A DNA stretch of 64,000 nucleotides from the NCBI RefSeq assembly GCF_028736215.1, contig NZ_CP117883.1, positions 4,836,001 through 4,900,000 of the forward strand, given 5' to 3'. Below the pieces are notes generated by a model, which worked only from the letters and a program-made list of their open reading frames with translations, was not told where the DNA came from and did not search any database. The position numbers and the translations under genes were made by a program. The DNA comes from Mucilaginibacter sp. KACC 22773. Lineage in GTDB: Bacteria; Bacteroidota; Bacteroidia; Sphingobacteriales; Sphingobacteriaceae. This document shows, piece by piece, positions 48,201 to 54,915 of this stretch (position 1 is its first letter; every line of letters starts with the position of its first letter).

Positions 48201-49219
48201 GGTGCCGGCAGGCCTTTGCGTAAAGTATAGGCACCCCGGATAATATTATAAAAATTCATTTTGCGCCTGGCACCCCTGGGGCCACCAAAGCCACCTCCCC
48301 AAAACGCGTATGCGCCCCCAAACTTAATGTAAGGAATGTCGGTAGTTTCGGCCTGGTATTGCGAATACAGTTCGCTTGCGGTAAGCAAACGGTTATCCAA
48401 TTCGCCAAATAAATCTATCCCCTGCTTCCAGGCTACTTCCGCATTCCACGCAAGGGCTTGTAGCTGGCCTGCCCAGTGCCCTTCGTCCCTTCCGCTGTCT
48501 CCCACCTCGCCATTACTCAGGCTGTTGGATAATCCCCCGGCTGCATCTTTACGCAGGTCGGCTATAGCCTGGTTCCATTTTGTGGCATCGTCCAAAAAAA
48601 CAGCTATGGCCAGCGCCGCCTTAAGCTGAATAGCGCCCTGGTTTGCGCCCCTCACCGGGTTTGGTACATCCACCTGCGGCCAAAGCACGTTGTTAAAGTA
48701 ATTATTAACATTTGTGGTGTTTGCAGCCGTCCATCCAGGGTAGGTAGATTTAAGGATATCCGCGGCAGTAACATACCGTTCGGCGTAATCACCCAGGTCA
48801 AGGAAAGTTTCGTCGCCCGTCCACTTGGTGTTTGTTACCGCCCAGGCATTCAGTATATCGGTGGCTTTTTGCGCGTAGGCCGTGTTGCTGGTAAATACAT
48901 ACATAAATGTCAGGTTAAAAACAGCCTGCATGTCGTTCTTGAACGGTGTATTATTAATATCAGGCGCCCTGCCCACAATAGCGAAGGGGCCTTGCATGCC
49001 GTATGTCAACTGCGATTTGGCATCCGCGGCAAACGCAGTATAAGCAGTTTTCCAGGGCTCCACAGCAATATTTGCTTTTAGTTGTGCCAAATCGTAATTG
49101 GTAAAGGGGATGCCGGGATGGACAAAGGTTTGCCCGCATGCCTGCTTTGGTGCGGCAATGATAACCGGCAGCACCCACAAAAAAATTAGCTTAAACAGTT
49201 TTGGTAGTTGTACTTTCAT
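42284..49219 (-). CDS. Giant multimodular secreted alginate-lyase-family protein with T9SS sorting domain
   Basis: This 2311-residue protein has a signal peptide (1-29) and an alginate-lyase-like helical domain (about 33-360; NQGAIQLKAALAIAVFLDD at 193-211, SGRDEGH at 242-248). These are followed by a DUF1349-like sandwich (365-575), a putative-Ig domain (580-662), two fibronectin type III domains (664-840), an autotransporter-associated beta-strand region (845-1355), another putative-Ig (1357-1438) and another fibronectin (1440-1524). A LamG domain (1528-1735), two bacterial Ig-like domains (1737-1897), two CBM3-like modules (1900-2050, 2068-2205) and a type IX sorting tail (2232-2311, YPNPV start) complete it. 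It likely acts outside the cell on complex glycans. The catalytic activity is inferred from the lyase fold only. Confidence 0.92.
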   Translation of the reverse strand: MKVQLPKLFKLIFLWVLPVIIAAPKQACGQTFVHPGIPFTNYDLAQLKANIAVEPWKTAYTAFAADAKSQLTYGMQGPFAIVGRAPDINNTPFKNDMQAVFNLTFMYVFTSNTAYAQKATDILNAWAVTNTKWTGDETFLDLGDYAERYVTAADILKSTYPGWTAANTTNVNNYFNNVLWPQVDVPNPVRGANQGAIQLKAALAIAVFLDDATKWNQAIADLRKDAAGGLSNSLSNGEVGDSGRDEGHWAGQLQALAWNAEVAWKQGIDLFGELDNRLLTASELYSQYQAETTDIPYIKFGGAYAFWGGGFGGPRGARRKMNFYNIIRGAYTLRKGLPAPYTLKLDSLIGEGVESFLFLKTADNSTATIPAPITHPTFAGVAGLADIDVGNVGLAGSAGNSNGTWTIKGAGADIPVPPLTAPDAFHFAFKQITGDAAIITRVTAIDNTSPDAKAGVMFRESLAENAKYVGLFIKKSGEADASWRGATAWNKTNVSWNNPPAGYQNHGIAGAPYWLKLERLGTRIYAYHAEDGINWTCISTVETPISATAYVGLCVTSHNASALNSSTFTDVGITNTIPAGAPVITSANADTATVNLPYSFTILTSPSSTSFQADGLPPGLSVNPTTGVISGSPTTPGKYVVTMKAANANGTGSDLLIITVRNNVAPAAPASLALIKQNDNSVSLSWVASPNTTSYTVKRSLTSGGPYSVIVSNVVSTAYTDANPYPGPNYYVVTASAGALESSNSNEAGILLPPSLVTSLSAANLDSKVSLSWHTATGAATYTIKRAAISGGPYTIIASGVTDTTYTDQNLSNGGYYYYVVASKGSSLESGNSAEVLGVPGASSNNWSATAADANWTNPANWESTTAPVSPALLTFNNSSVTALNNDINGLEIPRLIFNSNAAAYTFAGNGVTVGNDIYNYSANGQVINLPVVITRPVSVTTNAGALTLGGVISGSGGIVKSGSGTVVLKGLNTYSGNTIVNGGGSGGWPPNFALQLGGTGTGTIGAPLSGAAGTGKIILNGGALMNNGFGTIFNDVIVKDSVKSYMYIDGGGLALAGRLLGKGTLEHDGNNTQGLQLNGDNTGFEGTFISINRSSNSRIRFNTPTSGSAKASWVLNSGFTDAHGFTFTGVLQFGALSGNGQMRRDNGSPVISIGALNKNTTFGGIISGAIAIIKEGTGTLRFTGTNNYTGGTTVNAGAFLIDSVGQVTSPVLVNAGTVGGIGTCAAALTLGSGSGAGSFLSPGSNAIGTMTVTGLLTMNVDATLKAEIKVAKDSADQVKAGSVTLNAPLLSIQSLSADSVPRGTIFTIINNTGTAAVSGTFKNLPELSMVNINGTNFRISYKGGTGNDVILRDNRTTPPLLTSADSAKAIVGSAFSYQVTAINSPKSFNATGLPPGLAINTATGIISGTPVQVGTFPVSVSASNDTLTATAIITFVIKSNVVDGLNVASGDKKTILEWDALNGAAYNVKRSASQAGPFTILANVATNRFADTTVVNGTTYYYVVSAVINNADNPNSAVAVATPNIGQVHYYRFNEAGGTQILDSWSAVHGSMATAAVRQAGYIDQSLYLNGTSTAYATLPAGFVSTLNNFTIAAWVKMDALSNWMRVFDFGSSTTNYMFLTVQTGVTGGKSIVGYGIKNGTPAELNLRYNYTFPLNTWTHLAITQSGNTLSMFINGALVATSTTITIKPADLGNTTQNYLGKSQFNDPMFKGAIDDFRIYGRALSTAEIAGLTGKDQAITFAAMPAKFVGDADFDPAATASSGLPVLYTSSDTSVVSVVNGKLHIIKADTVSITASQAGFDLFRPAIPVSQTLIVSKKTQQITFNPISVKRLGDADFTITASSTSSLPVTFISSNPGVAAVNNGLVHLVGPGTVTITAMQQGNFQYDSAAVSQQFRVLPVQLKVLYKDGDNGQLTNNTIKPYLMIASTDSIGVAYSELTARYWITAENYAGINFYVDYAQMGNSKIKGRYVSLSQPRNNAFGYIEYSFDNGTAMLAPQTNTGEIQTRVANSDWSLFDESNDYSYQPGTAYAENSKFTLYRNNVLIWGTEPSLIQPSTAVTAFTQSIAAGSSTISTYLRIDNTGNTALSYKDIKVRYFFTKDSNAGLNYFIDYAKLGATKISGQFYGLSPSYSTADSELELKIDSTAGQLYPLTSSGNIQYRIAKADWSALNQANDYSYQTGAMSANNHVCVYYKGSLIYGTEPGSYQPTSFALSLAGNNAMEFQKPALENPGFVTYPNPVVNGHFTVRTTPIIPDGDVQLTITDFYGKVVYRKSATKSGNLLPVQLNTNIPSGNYILQLNNQYAVKIIIN

Positions 49220-49686
49220 AATATAGGTTTTAAATAGGCTTCAGTAAAAAAAGCATAACAGGTATGGGTAGCAAACTTCAATTAGCAGTATAATCGCCCG
49301 TCTGCCAGATAGGTTACCGCTGAAATAAAACAGGGGCCTATGGTTCAGATAAGCATACCGGAAATTAAAACCCGCTTAAAAAATTAATTAATTGGTTATT
49401 ATATCGTACAGACATTGGCTGCCCTACATCAAATCAACAGGCATCAACAAAGCAAATGTCAGTGTTTTACAAATCTTTTAACAGCTGCATAATGGCCAGA
49501 TACAGGTGGCAAAATGTATTTAAAGCAATTGCAATAAAATGTTATTCACCCTGAATATTTTGTTTCCTTACACCCTGTTGCGATAAAGACACCCTTAAAG
49601 GAAATATATACTCACCAGGATTCAAATAATTTGCAAACTGAGTGAATACAGGTGCTTTTTATTTCGGCATAAAAAATGAAAACAAA
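49220..49686. other. Divergent promoter region of giant lyase and arsR
   Basis: AT-rich non-coding DNA of about 470 bp. It must hold the promoter of the giant lyase on the minus strand and possibly HTCS binding sites. I found no perfect TAnnTTTG box for the lyase, no repeat of the dispersed families and no open frame. Confidence 0.5.
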
Positions 49687-49739
49687 TTTTGCGTAACCAT
49701 TTGGTTTCATATATATTTGTAACCAAATGGTTTCATATA
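49687..49739 (+). promoter_or_regulatory. ArsR operator overlapping a consensus promoter
   Basis: TTTTG (49687-49691) and TATATTTG (49712-49719) are 20 bp apart and match the phylum -33/-7 consensus. ACCATTTGGTT (49696-49706) and AACCAAATGGT (49721-49731) form a perfect 11-bp palindrome around the -7 box. The same sequence is also a direct repeat, because each half is followed by TCATATA. This is an excellent autoregulatory operator for the ArsR protein encoded 16 bp downstream. Confidence 0.85.
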
Positions 49740-49754
49740 GTCATTTTTAAACAT

Positions 49755-50078
49755 ATGCACCGAGACGTTTTTAAAGCCATTGCCGATCCTACCCGCCGCG
49801 AGATCATCAACCTGATTGCCCACCAAAGCATGAACCTGAACGCCGTGGCCGATAACTTTGACATGAGCCGCCCCGCGGTATCCAAACACATTAAAATATT
49901 GACCGAATGCGGCTTACTGGTGATTAAGCAGCAAGGCCGCGAACGCTATTGCAGGGCCGACCTGAAGCAATTGAAAGAAGTTACCGACTGGGCCGAACAG
50001 TACCGCCGTTTTTGGACCAATAAACTGGATGCCCTTGACGCGTTTTTAACCAACGAACAAAACACACCATCTATATAA
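49755..50078 (+). CDS. ArsR-family winged-helix repressor
   Basis: From the ATG at 49755 the protein is 107 residues. The winged helix spans about 1-85 (DVFKAIADPTRREIINLIA, FDMSRPAVSKHIKILTECGL, VIKQQGRERYC), and a WAEQYRRFW segment near residue 82 is typical of the ArsR subgroup linked to SRPBCC proteins. No metal-binding CxC motif is present. The longer upstream frame overlaps the promoter and was rejected. It lies 18 bp before an SRPBCC gene and is preceded by a perfect palindromic operator, so it is most likely an autorepressor of this two-gene operon. Confidence 0.95.
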   Translation: MHRDVFKAIADPTRREIINLIAHQSMNLNAVADNFDMSRPAVSKHIKILTECGLLVIKQQGRERYCRADLKQLKEVTDWAEQYRRFWTNKLDALDAFLTNEQNTPSI

Positions 50079-50096
50079 ACAAAAAATTGAAAAGCT

Positions 50097-50519
50097 ATGA
50101 ACACAGAACCTTTTGTAATTGAGCGCATTTACAAAGCTCCCATCAGCAAAGTTTGGGCGGCTATTACCGATGTTAATAAAATGGCGGAATGGTATTTTAA
50201 GCTGGCCGATTTTAAACCCGTAGTAGGCTTTGAATTTGAATTTACCGGCAGCGACGGCACCACAGAGTTTTTACACAAGTGCAAAGTTACCGAGGTGGTT
50301 GACGGCAGCAAGCTTACCCATAGCTGGACGTACGACGGCTATGAGGGCTATTCGGAAGTAACATGGGAGTTGTTCCCCGATGGCGACGGAACCCGCCTTA
50401 AACTTACGCATGGAGGCCTGGAAACTTTCCCGGGTTTGCCGTCATTCAAACGCGAAAACTTTGTGGCCGGATGGACACATATTACTGGCACATCGTTGAA
50501 AGAGTACCTGGAAAAATAA
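50097..50519 (+). CDS. SRPBCC/AHSA1-family ligand-binding protein
   Basis: This 140-residue protein belongs to the START/Bet v1-like group often annotated activator of Hsp90 ATPase homologue 1-like (AHSA1). Blocks include IERIYKAPISKVWAAITDVN at the start, MAEWYFK, VGFEFEFTGSDG, SYTHSW-like KLTHSWTYDGY, TWELFPDGDGTRLKLTHGGL and FVAGWTHITGTSLKEYL. The fold forms a hydrophobic ligand cavity. The exact role is unknown. It forms an operon with the ArsR repressor, a very common pairing, and is probably derepressed by a small-molecule or stress cue. Confidence 0.93.
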   Translation: MNTEPFVIERIYKAPISKVWAAITDVNKMAEWYFKLADFKPVVGFEFEFTGSDGTTEFLHKCKVTEVVDGSKLTHSWTYDGYEGYSEVTWELFPDGDGTRLKLTHGGLETFPGLPSFKRENFVAGWTHITGTSLKEYLEK

Positions 50520-50627
50520 TTAAAACCGGATTGAAGAATCTTGAAAAGAAAGACTTTTGTAGGATTGGGGTAACATGTTTGATAAGGCGCTAAAGGGATA
50601 TTTGGAAAGGTACTGCCTCGCTCCACT

Positions 50628-50711
50628 GCCATCCTGAGGAACGAAGGATCTGTCAGCCGTGCATGACCGATAGAAAAGTTTGTAAGCAGATCCTTCGTGC
50701 CTCAGGATGAC
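50628..50711. repeat. Palindromic repeat, CCTGAGG-ACGAAGGATCT family, copy 2
   Basis: Left arm CATCCTGAGGAACGAAGGAT and right arm ATCCTTCGTGCCTCAGGATG are nearly perfectly complementary. The spacer TCAGCCGTGCATGACCGATA closely matches the copy at 31801-31884. It lies between the SRPBCC and Crp/Fnr genes and is non-coding. Confidence 0.85.
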
Positions 50712-50791
50712 AGTCTTTTTTCGAATGACATCCCCCCCTTTGCGGCCTACGGAATTTTACAACGTGACACGTCCAAGGGGAATAACCCTTT

Positions 50792-50823
50792 TTTGCATAG
50801 CCCACTCAATACTTGTATTATTG
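50792..50823 (+). promoter_or_regulatory. Candidate promoter of the Crp/Fnr gene
   Basis: TTTG (50792-50795) and TATTATTG (50816-50823) are 20 bp apart. The -7 box differs from TAnnTTTG at one position. It ends 3 bp before the preferred GTG start, so the message would be leaderless. Confidence 0.5.
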
Positions 50824-50826
50824 TAT

Positions 50827-51399
50827 GTGCAATCTACTCTTACAAGCCATATTAAAAAGTTCGTTCAACTTACCGCGGACGAGGAACAGTTGATCAATGC
50901 GGCAGTAACTGTAAAAACGGTTAAGAAAAAAACATTCCTGCTGCAACCGGAGCTTGTTTGCAAAGAACTTTTTTTTGTAAGTAAGGGTTGTCTTCGCCTG
51001 TATTTCATCAACAAAAAACTAAATGAGCAAACCACACTGTTTGCCATTGAAAACTGGTGGATGACTGATTTTGACAGCCTGGAAAGCGGCCGTGCATCTT
51101 CCTGCTACATCCAGGCGGTTGAGCATACCGAAGTCATCAGCATCAGCAAAAATAAACAGGAGGAGCTTTTTGAGGCAGTGCCCAAACTGGAACGCTATTT
51201 CAGGATAGTATACCAACGCGCCTTTAGCGCAACCCAAACCCGCATTAAATATATTTATGGCATGAGCGACGAAGAACGCTACCGCCATTTCAGCAGCCTT
51301 TTCCCGGCATTTATGCAGCGCGTGCCTCAATATATGCTGGCATCGTACCTGGGCTTTACCCCACAGTTTATGAGTAAAATAAGGGCGAAAAAAGTTTAG
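50827..51399 (+). CDS. Crp/Fnr-family transcriptional regulator
   Basis: With the GTG at 50827 the protein is 190 residues, the normal size of the Bacteroidota Crp/Fnr group. The frame continues upstream, but only into the palindromic repeat and promoter, so a longer start is unlikely. A cyclic-nucleotide-binding-like beta-barrel covers about 15-120 (TFLLQPELVCKELFFVSKGC, LRLYFINKKLNEQTTLFAIE, WWMTDFDSLESGRAS). The C-terminal HTH (about 150-188: MSDEERYRHFSSLFP, ASYLGFTPQFMSKIRAKKV) is short. The effector is unknown. The AhpD-like gene lies 85 bp downstream in the same direction and is a likely target. Confidence 0.88.
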   Translation: MQSTLTSHIKKFVQLTADEEQLINAAVTVKTVKKKTFLLQPELVCKELFFVSKGCLRLYFINKKLNEQTTLFAIENWWMTDFDSLESGRASSCYIQAVEHTEVISISKNKQEELFEAVPKLERYFRIVYQRAFSATQTRIKYIYGMSDEERYRHFSSLFPAFMQRVPQYMLASYLGFTPQFMSKIRAKKV

Positions 51400-51484
51400 C
51401 TATCCCTCATTTTCTTAACCTTGATTCATTTTTTGAGGCCTGATTTGTCGCCACCTTTGGGGTATTAAAACAATACAACACAAA

Positions 51485-51925
51485 ATGAAAACAAGAGTAA
51501 GTATCGGTAAAACCGACCCGGAAGCCTACAAGATATTATTAAACCTCGATCAATATATTGCCAAAGGCGTCGTAAGCAAAACCCACCGCGAACTGATTAA
51601 GATCCGCTCGTCGCAAATCAATGGCTGTGCCTTTTGTATAGATATGCACACTAAAGACGCGCGCAAAGCCGGCGAAACCGAGCAACGTATTTACGCCCTG
51701 AACGCCTGGCGCGAAACGCCATTTTTTACCGAAGAAGAGCGGGCCATCCTTGCTTTAACCGAAGAGGTAACCCTGATACAACACCACGTATCTGATGCCA
51801 CTTATGAAGCTGCCGCAAAGGTTTTGGATGAAGCGTATATAGCACAGGTAATCCTGGCTATCATCGCCATTAACGCATGGAACAGGTTTGCTATTTCAAC
51901 AGGGATGGAGCCGAGCCCCCTCTAA
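51485..51925 (+). CDS. Carboxymuconolactone decarboxylase / AhpD-like protein
   Basis: This 146-residue protein is of the CMD family. The active-site motif is Cys48-x-x-Cys51 plus His55 in GCAFCIDMHTKDARKAGE, as in AhpD-type disulfide reductases that protect against peroxides. Other blocks are REETPFFTEEERAILALTEE-like and VILAIIAINAWNRFAISTGM. It probably acts as a cytoplasmic thiol peroxidase partner, but no AhpC is nearby. The last residues (EPSPL and the stop) are encoded by the left arm of a perfect 30-bp inverted repeat, so the C-terminus may have been remodelled by insertion of that element. Confidence 0.92.
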   Translation: MKTRVSIGKTDPEAYKILLNLDQYIAKGVVSKTHRELIKIRSSQINGCAFCIDMHTKDARKAGETEQRIYALNAWRETPFFTEEERAILALTEEVTLIQHHVSDATYEAAAKVLDEAYIAQVILAIIAINAWNRFAISTGMEPSPL

Positions 51926-52052
51926 ATCTCCCCCGGTAGGGGAGACTTTTATTAGCAGGCGGCTTAAGACAAAACAAAACGGCGGGACTTCCTTAAGAAG
52001 TCTCGCCGTTTTGTTTTCAAGCCTCCCCTACCGGGGGAGATTTAGAGGGGGC
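51915..52052. repeat. Perfect 30-bp inverted repeat around a terminator
   Basis: The arms at 51915-51944 and 52023-52052 are exact reverse complements (left arm begins GCCCCCTCTAAATC, ends GGTAGGGGAG). They enclose 78 bp holding a second, 21-bp stem. The left arm overlaps the last codons and stop of the AhpD-like gene, and the right arm ends 6 bp before the 3' end of ppc. It looks like an inserted terminator-bearing repeat cassette. Confidence 0.9.
51971..52018. terminator. Bidirectional terminator between convergent genes
   Basis: AAAACAAAACGGCGGGACTTC pairs with its complement at 51998-52018 (one mismatch) around a 6-nt loop. A-rich and T-rich flanks on both sides let it end transcripts of the AhpD-like gene (plus) and ppc (minus). 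Confidence 0.88.
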
Positions 52053-52058
52053 CGGGGC

Positions 52059-54632
52059 TTACGCCAAATTCCTCCCCGCGTTCACTATACCGTAAACCGT
52101 CCTAATCACCAGCTTGCGATAAATTTCTATCAGCTCTTCATCCTTGCAGTTGTTTAAGCACTGCAAGGCGTAATGCTGCATAATAACCAACGGCAATACA
52201 ATTTTTTCGCGGATGGCAATTGATTTACGTTCAACCGGGTATTCTTCCATTAGTACGGTGCTGCCGGTTAGCTCCAGTAACATGGTGCGGGTAAGCACAA
52301 ACTCTTCCTTCAGCATTTTCCAGAATTCGCCAAATTTTTTGTCTTTTTCCAGGTAAGCCGTAACCCTGAAATCGGATTTCGACATCGACATCATACAGTT
52401 ATCAAGCATGGTTTTAAAGAAACCCGATGTTTTGTACAACTCCTGCACCTCGTGCCAGTTGCCATCATCTTTCATCTTTTTTAATGAAGTACCTACCCCA
52501 TAAAAACCGGGGATACTTTGTTTAAGCTGGCTCCAGGAGGTTACAAAGCTAATGGCGCGTAAATCTTCCAGTTTCATAGGCCCGCCGCCGCCGCGTTTGG
52601 TTGGCCTGCTGCTGATATTGATTTTTGACAGTAATTTAAGCGGACTGAATTTTTCAAGGTACTCTAAAAATAACGGGTGTGCGCGCAGCGCCATAAAAAG
52701 CGAGTAGCTTTCGTCGGCCATTTCCGATATCAATGTTTTGTGCCTGGTACCCAACAAATCTTTACGATCGGGATGCAAGGCAGAAATAATACCGGCGTTA
52801 AGCAGTTGCTCCATATTAAACCTTGCCGTTTCAACAGAGCCGTATTGCGAGCTTACTGTTTGGCCCTGTATGGTAAGCTGAATGTGCTCATTTGCAATGT
52901 CGTTGCCCATTGAGGCATAAAAACGGTGTGTTTTACCGCCGCCACGTGCAGGCGGGCCTCCCCTGCCGTCAAAAAATGCCAGGCTGATGCCGTATTTACG
53001 GGCAATAGCCGTCATTTCAACCTTAGCTTTATATATACTCCAGTTGGCCATTAAATAACCGCCATCCTTGGTGCCGTCAGAGAAGCCGAGCATAATGGTT
53101 TGCCTGTTGCCCCGTAATTTTAAATGTTCGGCGTAATATGGGTGGGTGTACAGTTGCTCCATGATCTCGCCTGCATTAGCAAGGTCGTTCACGGTTTCAA
53201 ACAGCGGCATAAAGTCAACTTTCAGGCTATCTTTTTTCCATCCACTCCATAAAAACAAATCAATCAGCTGCAAAATATCAGATGCACGCTGGCAGTTACT
53301 GATAATAAAACGCTGGCAGGCCTTCTCCCCGTTGCTATGCTGAATTTGTTTTATGAGCCTGATGGTGTCCAGCGTATCGCAGGTCATGGCATCGGCATCT
53401 TCGGCACGGTGATAGTCAACCTCGTTAAAGGGCAGCTTTTTCAGCTTTTCTTGTTCGTCCAAATCGGTGTAGCCTTCAACAACGCCGGTATCGGCTTGCG
53501 AGGTTACAAAATCAAATACATTGCGCAGCACACGGCTATCCTGCCTGATATCGATGGTAGCAAAATAGCAGCCAAACAAGCGTATCTTTTGAATCAGGTT
53601 TTCTACAACATCTAAAAACAGCCCGCCGTGGTCGGTTACCAGGGTGTGCTTAATGGTTTGCAGCAAATCTAACAGCTCGCCCTGCAGGTCTTTTGGGTCG
53701 GCCTGGTGTTCATTGGCATTCCTGTAAATCAGTTTTTCCAGCTTGGCCATCGGTTTTTCAACCCCACGGAAAGTTATGCGGCGTTTAAGCACCCGGTAAT
53801 CGCGGTAGTAACACCTGAACAGGCGCTGCCTTAAATACCTGGCTACTTCTTTTGTGCTTTCGGTAGTTACGTTGGGGTTGCCATCCCTGTCGCCGCCCGG
53901 CCAAAAGCCCATCTCCAGCAATTGGTTGGTTGGGTCAATCTCAAATTCTTCTTCCAGTTTTGATTGGATGCCCGATACGGCATAATAAAATATGTTTTCT
54001 AAAAACCAGGTAAGGCTTATGGCTTCATCAACCGGCGTTGGCGATGTTTTATTAAAGAATGGTGTTTTGCCCAACTGCTGCAGCAACACATCAATAGTAG
54101 GGATATCGTTAACTTTTACGGCCTCAATAAGGTCTGTCATAATACCCAGTACAGTACCCGGATAAAATTGGGTTGGGTGGGCGGTAAGTACCAACCTTAA
54201 CGAAAAATCTTTAAGTTTTTCGCTTATGCTTTTGCGCGTTTCATCGCTTATGGCCGCTTGTTGCAACAGGCTTTGCAATGTACCGGTATCATCAAATTTG
54301 CCTATTTTATTAAATGACGAATCTTCAATGGCATCAAACAAAACCACCTGCCGTTCGATATATTGTATAAAACGGAACATGCGGTTAATTTGCTCGCGAT
54401 GGTCAATATCCGGCACGTATTTTTTAAAAAAACTTTCGATAATTTCTGTAGGCGATGCGTTCATGGCGGCACCCTTTTCGCAATGCGAGCTAAAAAAGGG
54501 CAGCAAAATTCCGGTATCCTTTACCTGGTAAAACGGCAGGGTTTGGAACAAACTGTTATACAACTCAAAACGGGTTACAACTTCGCTGTTAAAAGTTGTT
54601 TCCCTTTGACTGAGTTTTGAATTTAACGACAT
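52059..54632 (-). CDS. ppc: Phosphoenolpyruvate carboxylase, Bacteroidota type
   Basis: This 857-residue enzyme, from the ATG at 54632 (MSLNSKLSQRETTFN), carboxylates PEP to oxaloacetate, replenishing the TCA cycle. The conserved blocks are diverged: LTAHPTQFYPGT with His152, GFWPGGDRDGNPNVT, DIRQDSRVLR, MLGFSDGTKDGGYLMANWS and FFDGRGGPPARGGGKTH with Asp555. In classical enzymes such as that of E. coli the last motif reads FHGRGG, with a catalytic His where this protein has Asp555; the substitution may be typical of the phylum. Length is near the usual 880-930. A GTG 48 bp upstream is possible but less likely. It is a single gene, convergent with the AhpD-like gene. Confidence 0.94.
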   Translation of the reverse strand: MSLNSKLSQRETTFNSEVVTRFELYNSLFQTLPFYQVKDTGILLPFFSSHCEKGAAMNASPTEIIESFFKKYVPDIDHREQINRMFRFIQYIERQVVLFDAIEDSSFNKIGKFDDTGTLQSLLQQAAISDETRKSISEKLKDFSLRLVLTAHPTQFYPGTVLGIMTDLIEAVKVNDIPTIDVLLQQLGKTPFFNKTSPTPVDEAISLTWFLENIFYYAVSGIQSKLEEEFEIDPTNQLLEMGFWPGGDRDGNPNVTTESTKEVARYLRQRLFRCYYRDYRVLKRRITFRGVEKPMAKLEKLIYRNANEHQADPKDLQGELLDLLQTIKHTLVTDHGGLFLDVVENLIQKIRLFGCYFATIDIRQDSRVLRNVFDFVTSQADTGVVEGYTDLDEQEKLKKLPFNEVDYHRAEDADAMTCDTLDTIRLIKQIQHSNGEKACQRFIISNCQRASDILQLIDLFLWSGWKKDSLKVDFMPLFETVNDLANAGEIMEQLYTHPYYAEHLKLRGNRQTIMLGFSDGTKDGGYLMANWSIYKAKVEMTAIARKYGISLAFFDGRGGPPARGGGKTHRFYASMGNDIANEHIQLTIQGQTVSSQYGSVETARFNMEQLLNAGIISALHPDRKDLLGTRHKTLISEMADESYSLFMALRAHPLFLEYLEKFSPLKLLSKINISSRPTKRGGGGPMKLEDLRAISFVTSWSQLKQSIPGFYGVGTSLKKMKDDGNWHEVQELYKTSGFFKTMLDNCMMSMSKSDFRVTAYLEKDKKFGEFWKMLKEEFVLTRTMLLELTGSTVLMEEYPVERKSIAIREKIVLPLVIMQHYALQCLNNCKDEELIEIYRKLVIRTVYGIVNAGRNLA

Positions 54633-54915
54633 AGCACAAATAAATTGAAGGTTAAAATTGATGGGTAAAGGGCGAGCCACAATACCGGCGGTGAATTTAA
54701 TTCATTTTTGGCAAAAAATAGATAATTACTAACAAAAAACTAATATTAATGCCATATTTACTAAAACCATGTCAAAATATTTAATTATTGTAAATTTACA
54801 GTGCATTTTGAGTGCAAAAAAAGCGTAAATGAAAACATAATATCAGTTTCAACAAAAAACCAATCATAAAAGTATTCATCGTAGCTTTATTGCCGGTAAA
54901 AACGGACAAAAAATA

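Noticed and set aside
21448..49219. Calling the PUL an alginate locus
   Set aside because: Only the PL5-like fold supports it. No PL7, PL17 or uronate catabolic genes are present, and lectin and CBM3 modules point to other glycans.
50707..50826. N-terminal extension of the Crp/Fnr protein
   Set aside because: It would be encoded by a palindromic repeat and promoter sequence. The remaining 190 residues already make a full-size family member.
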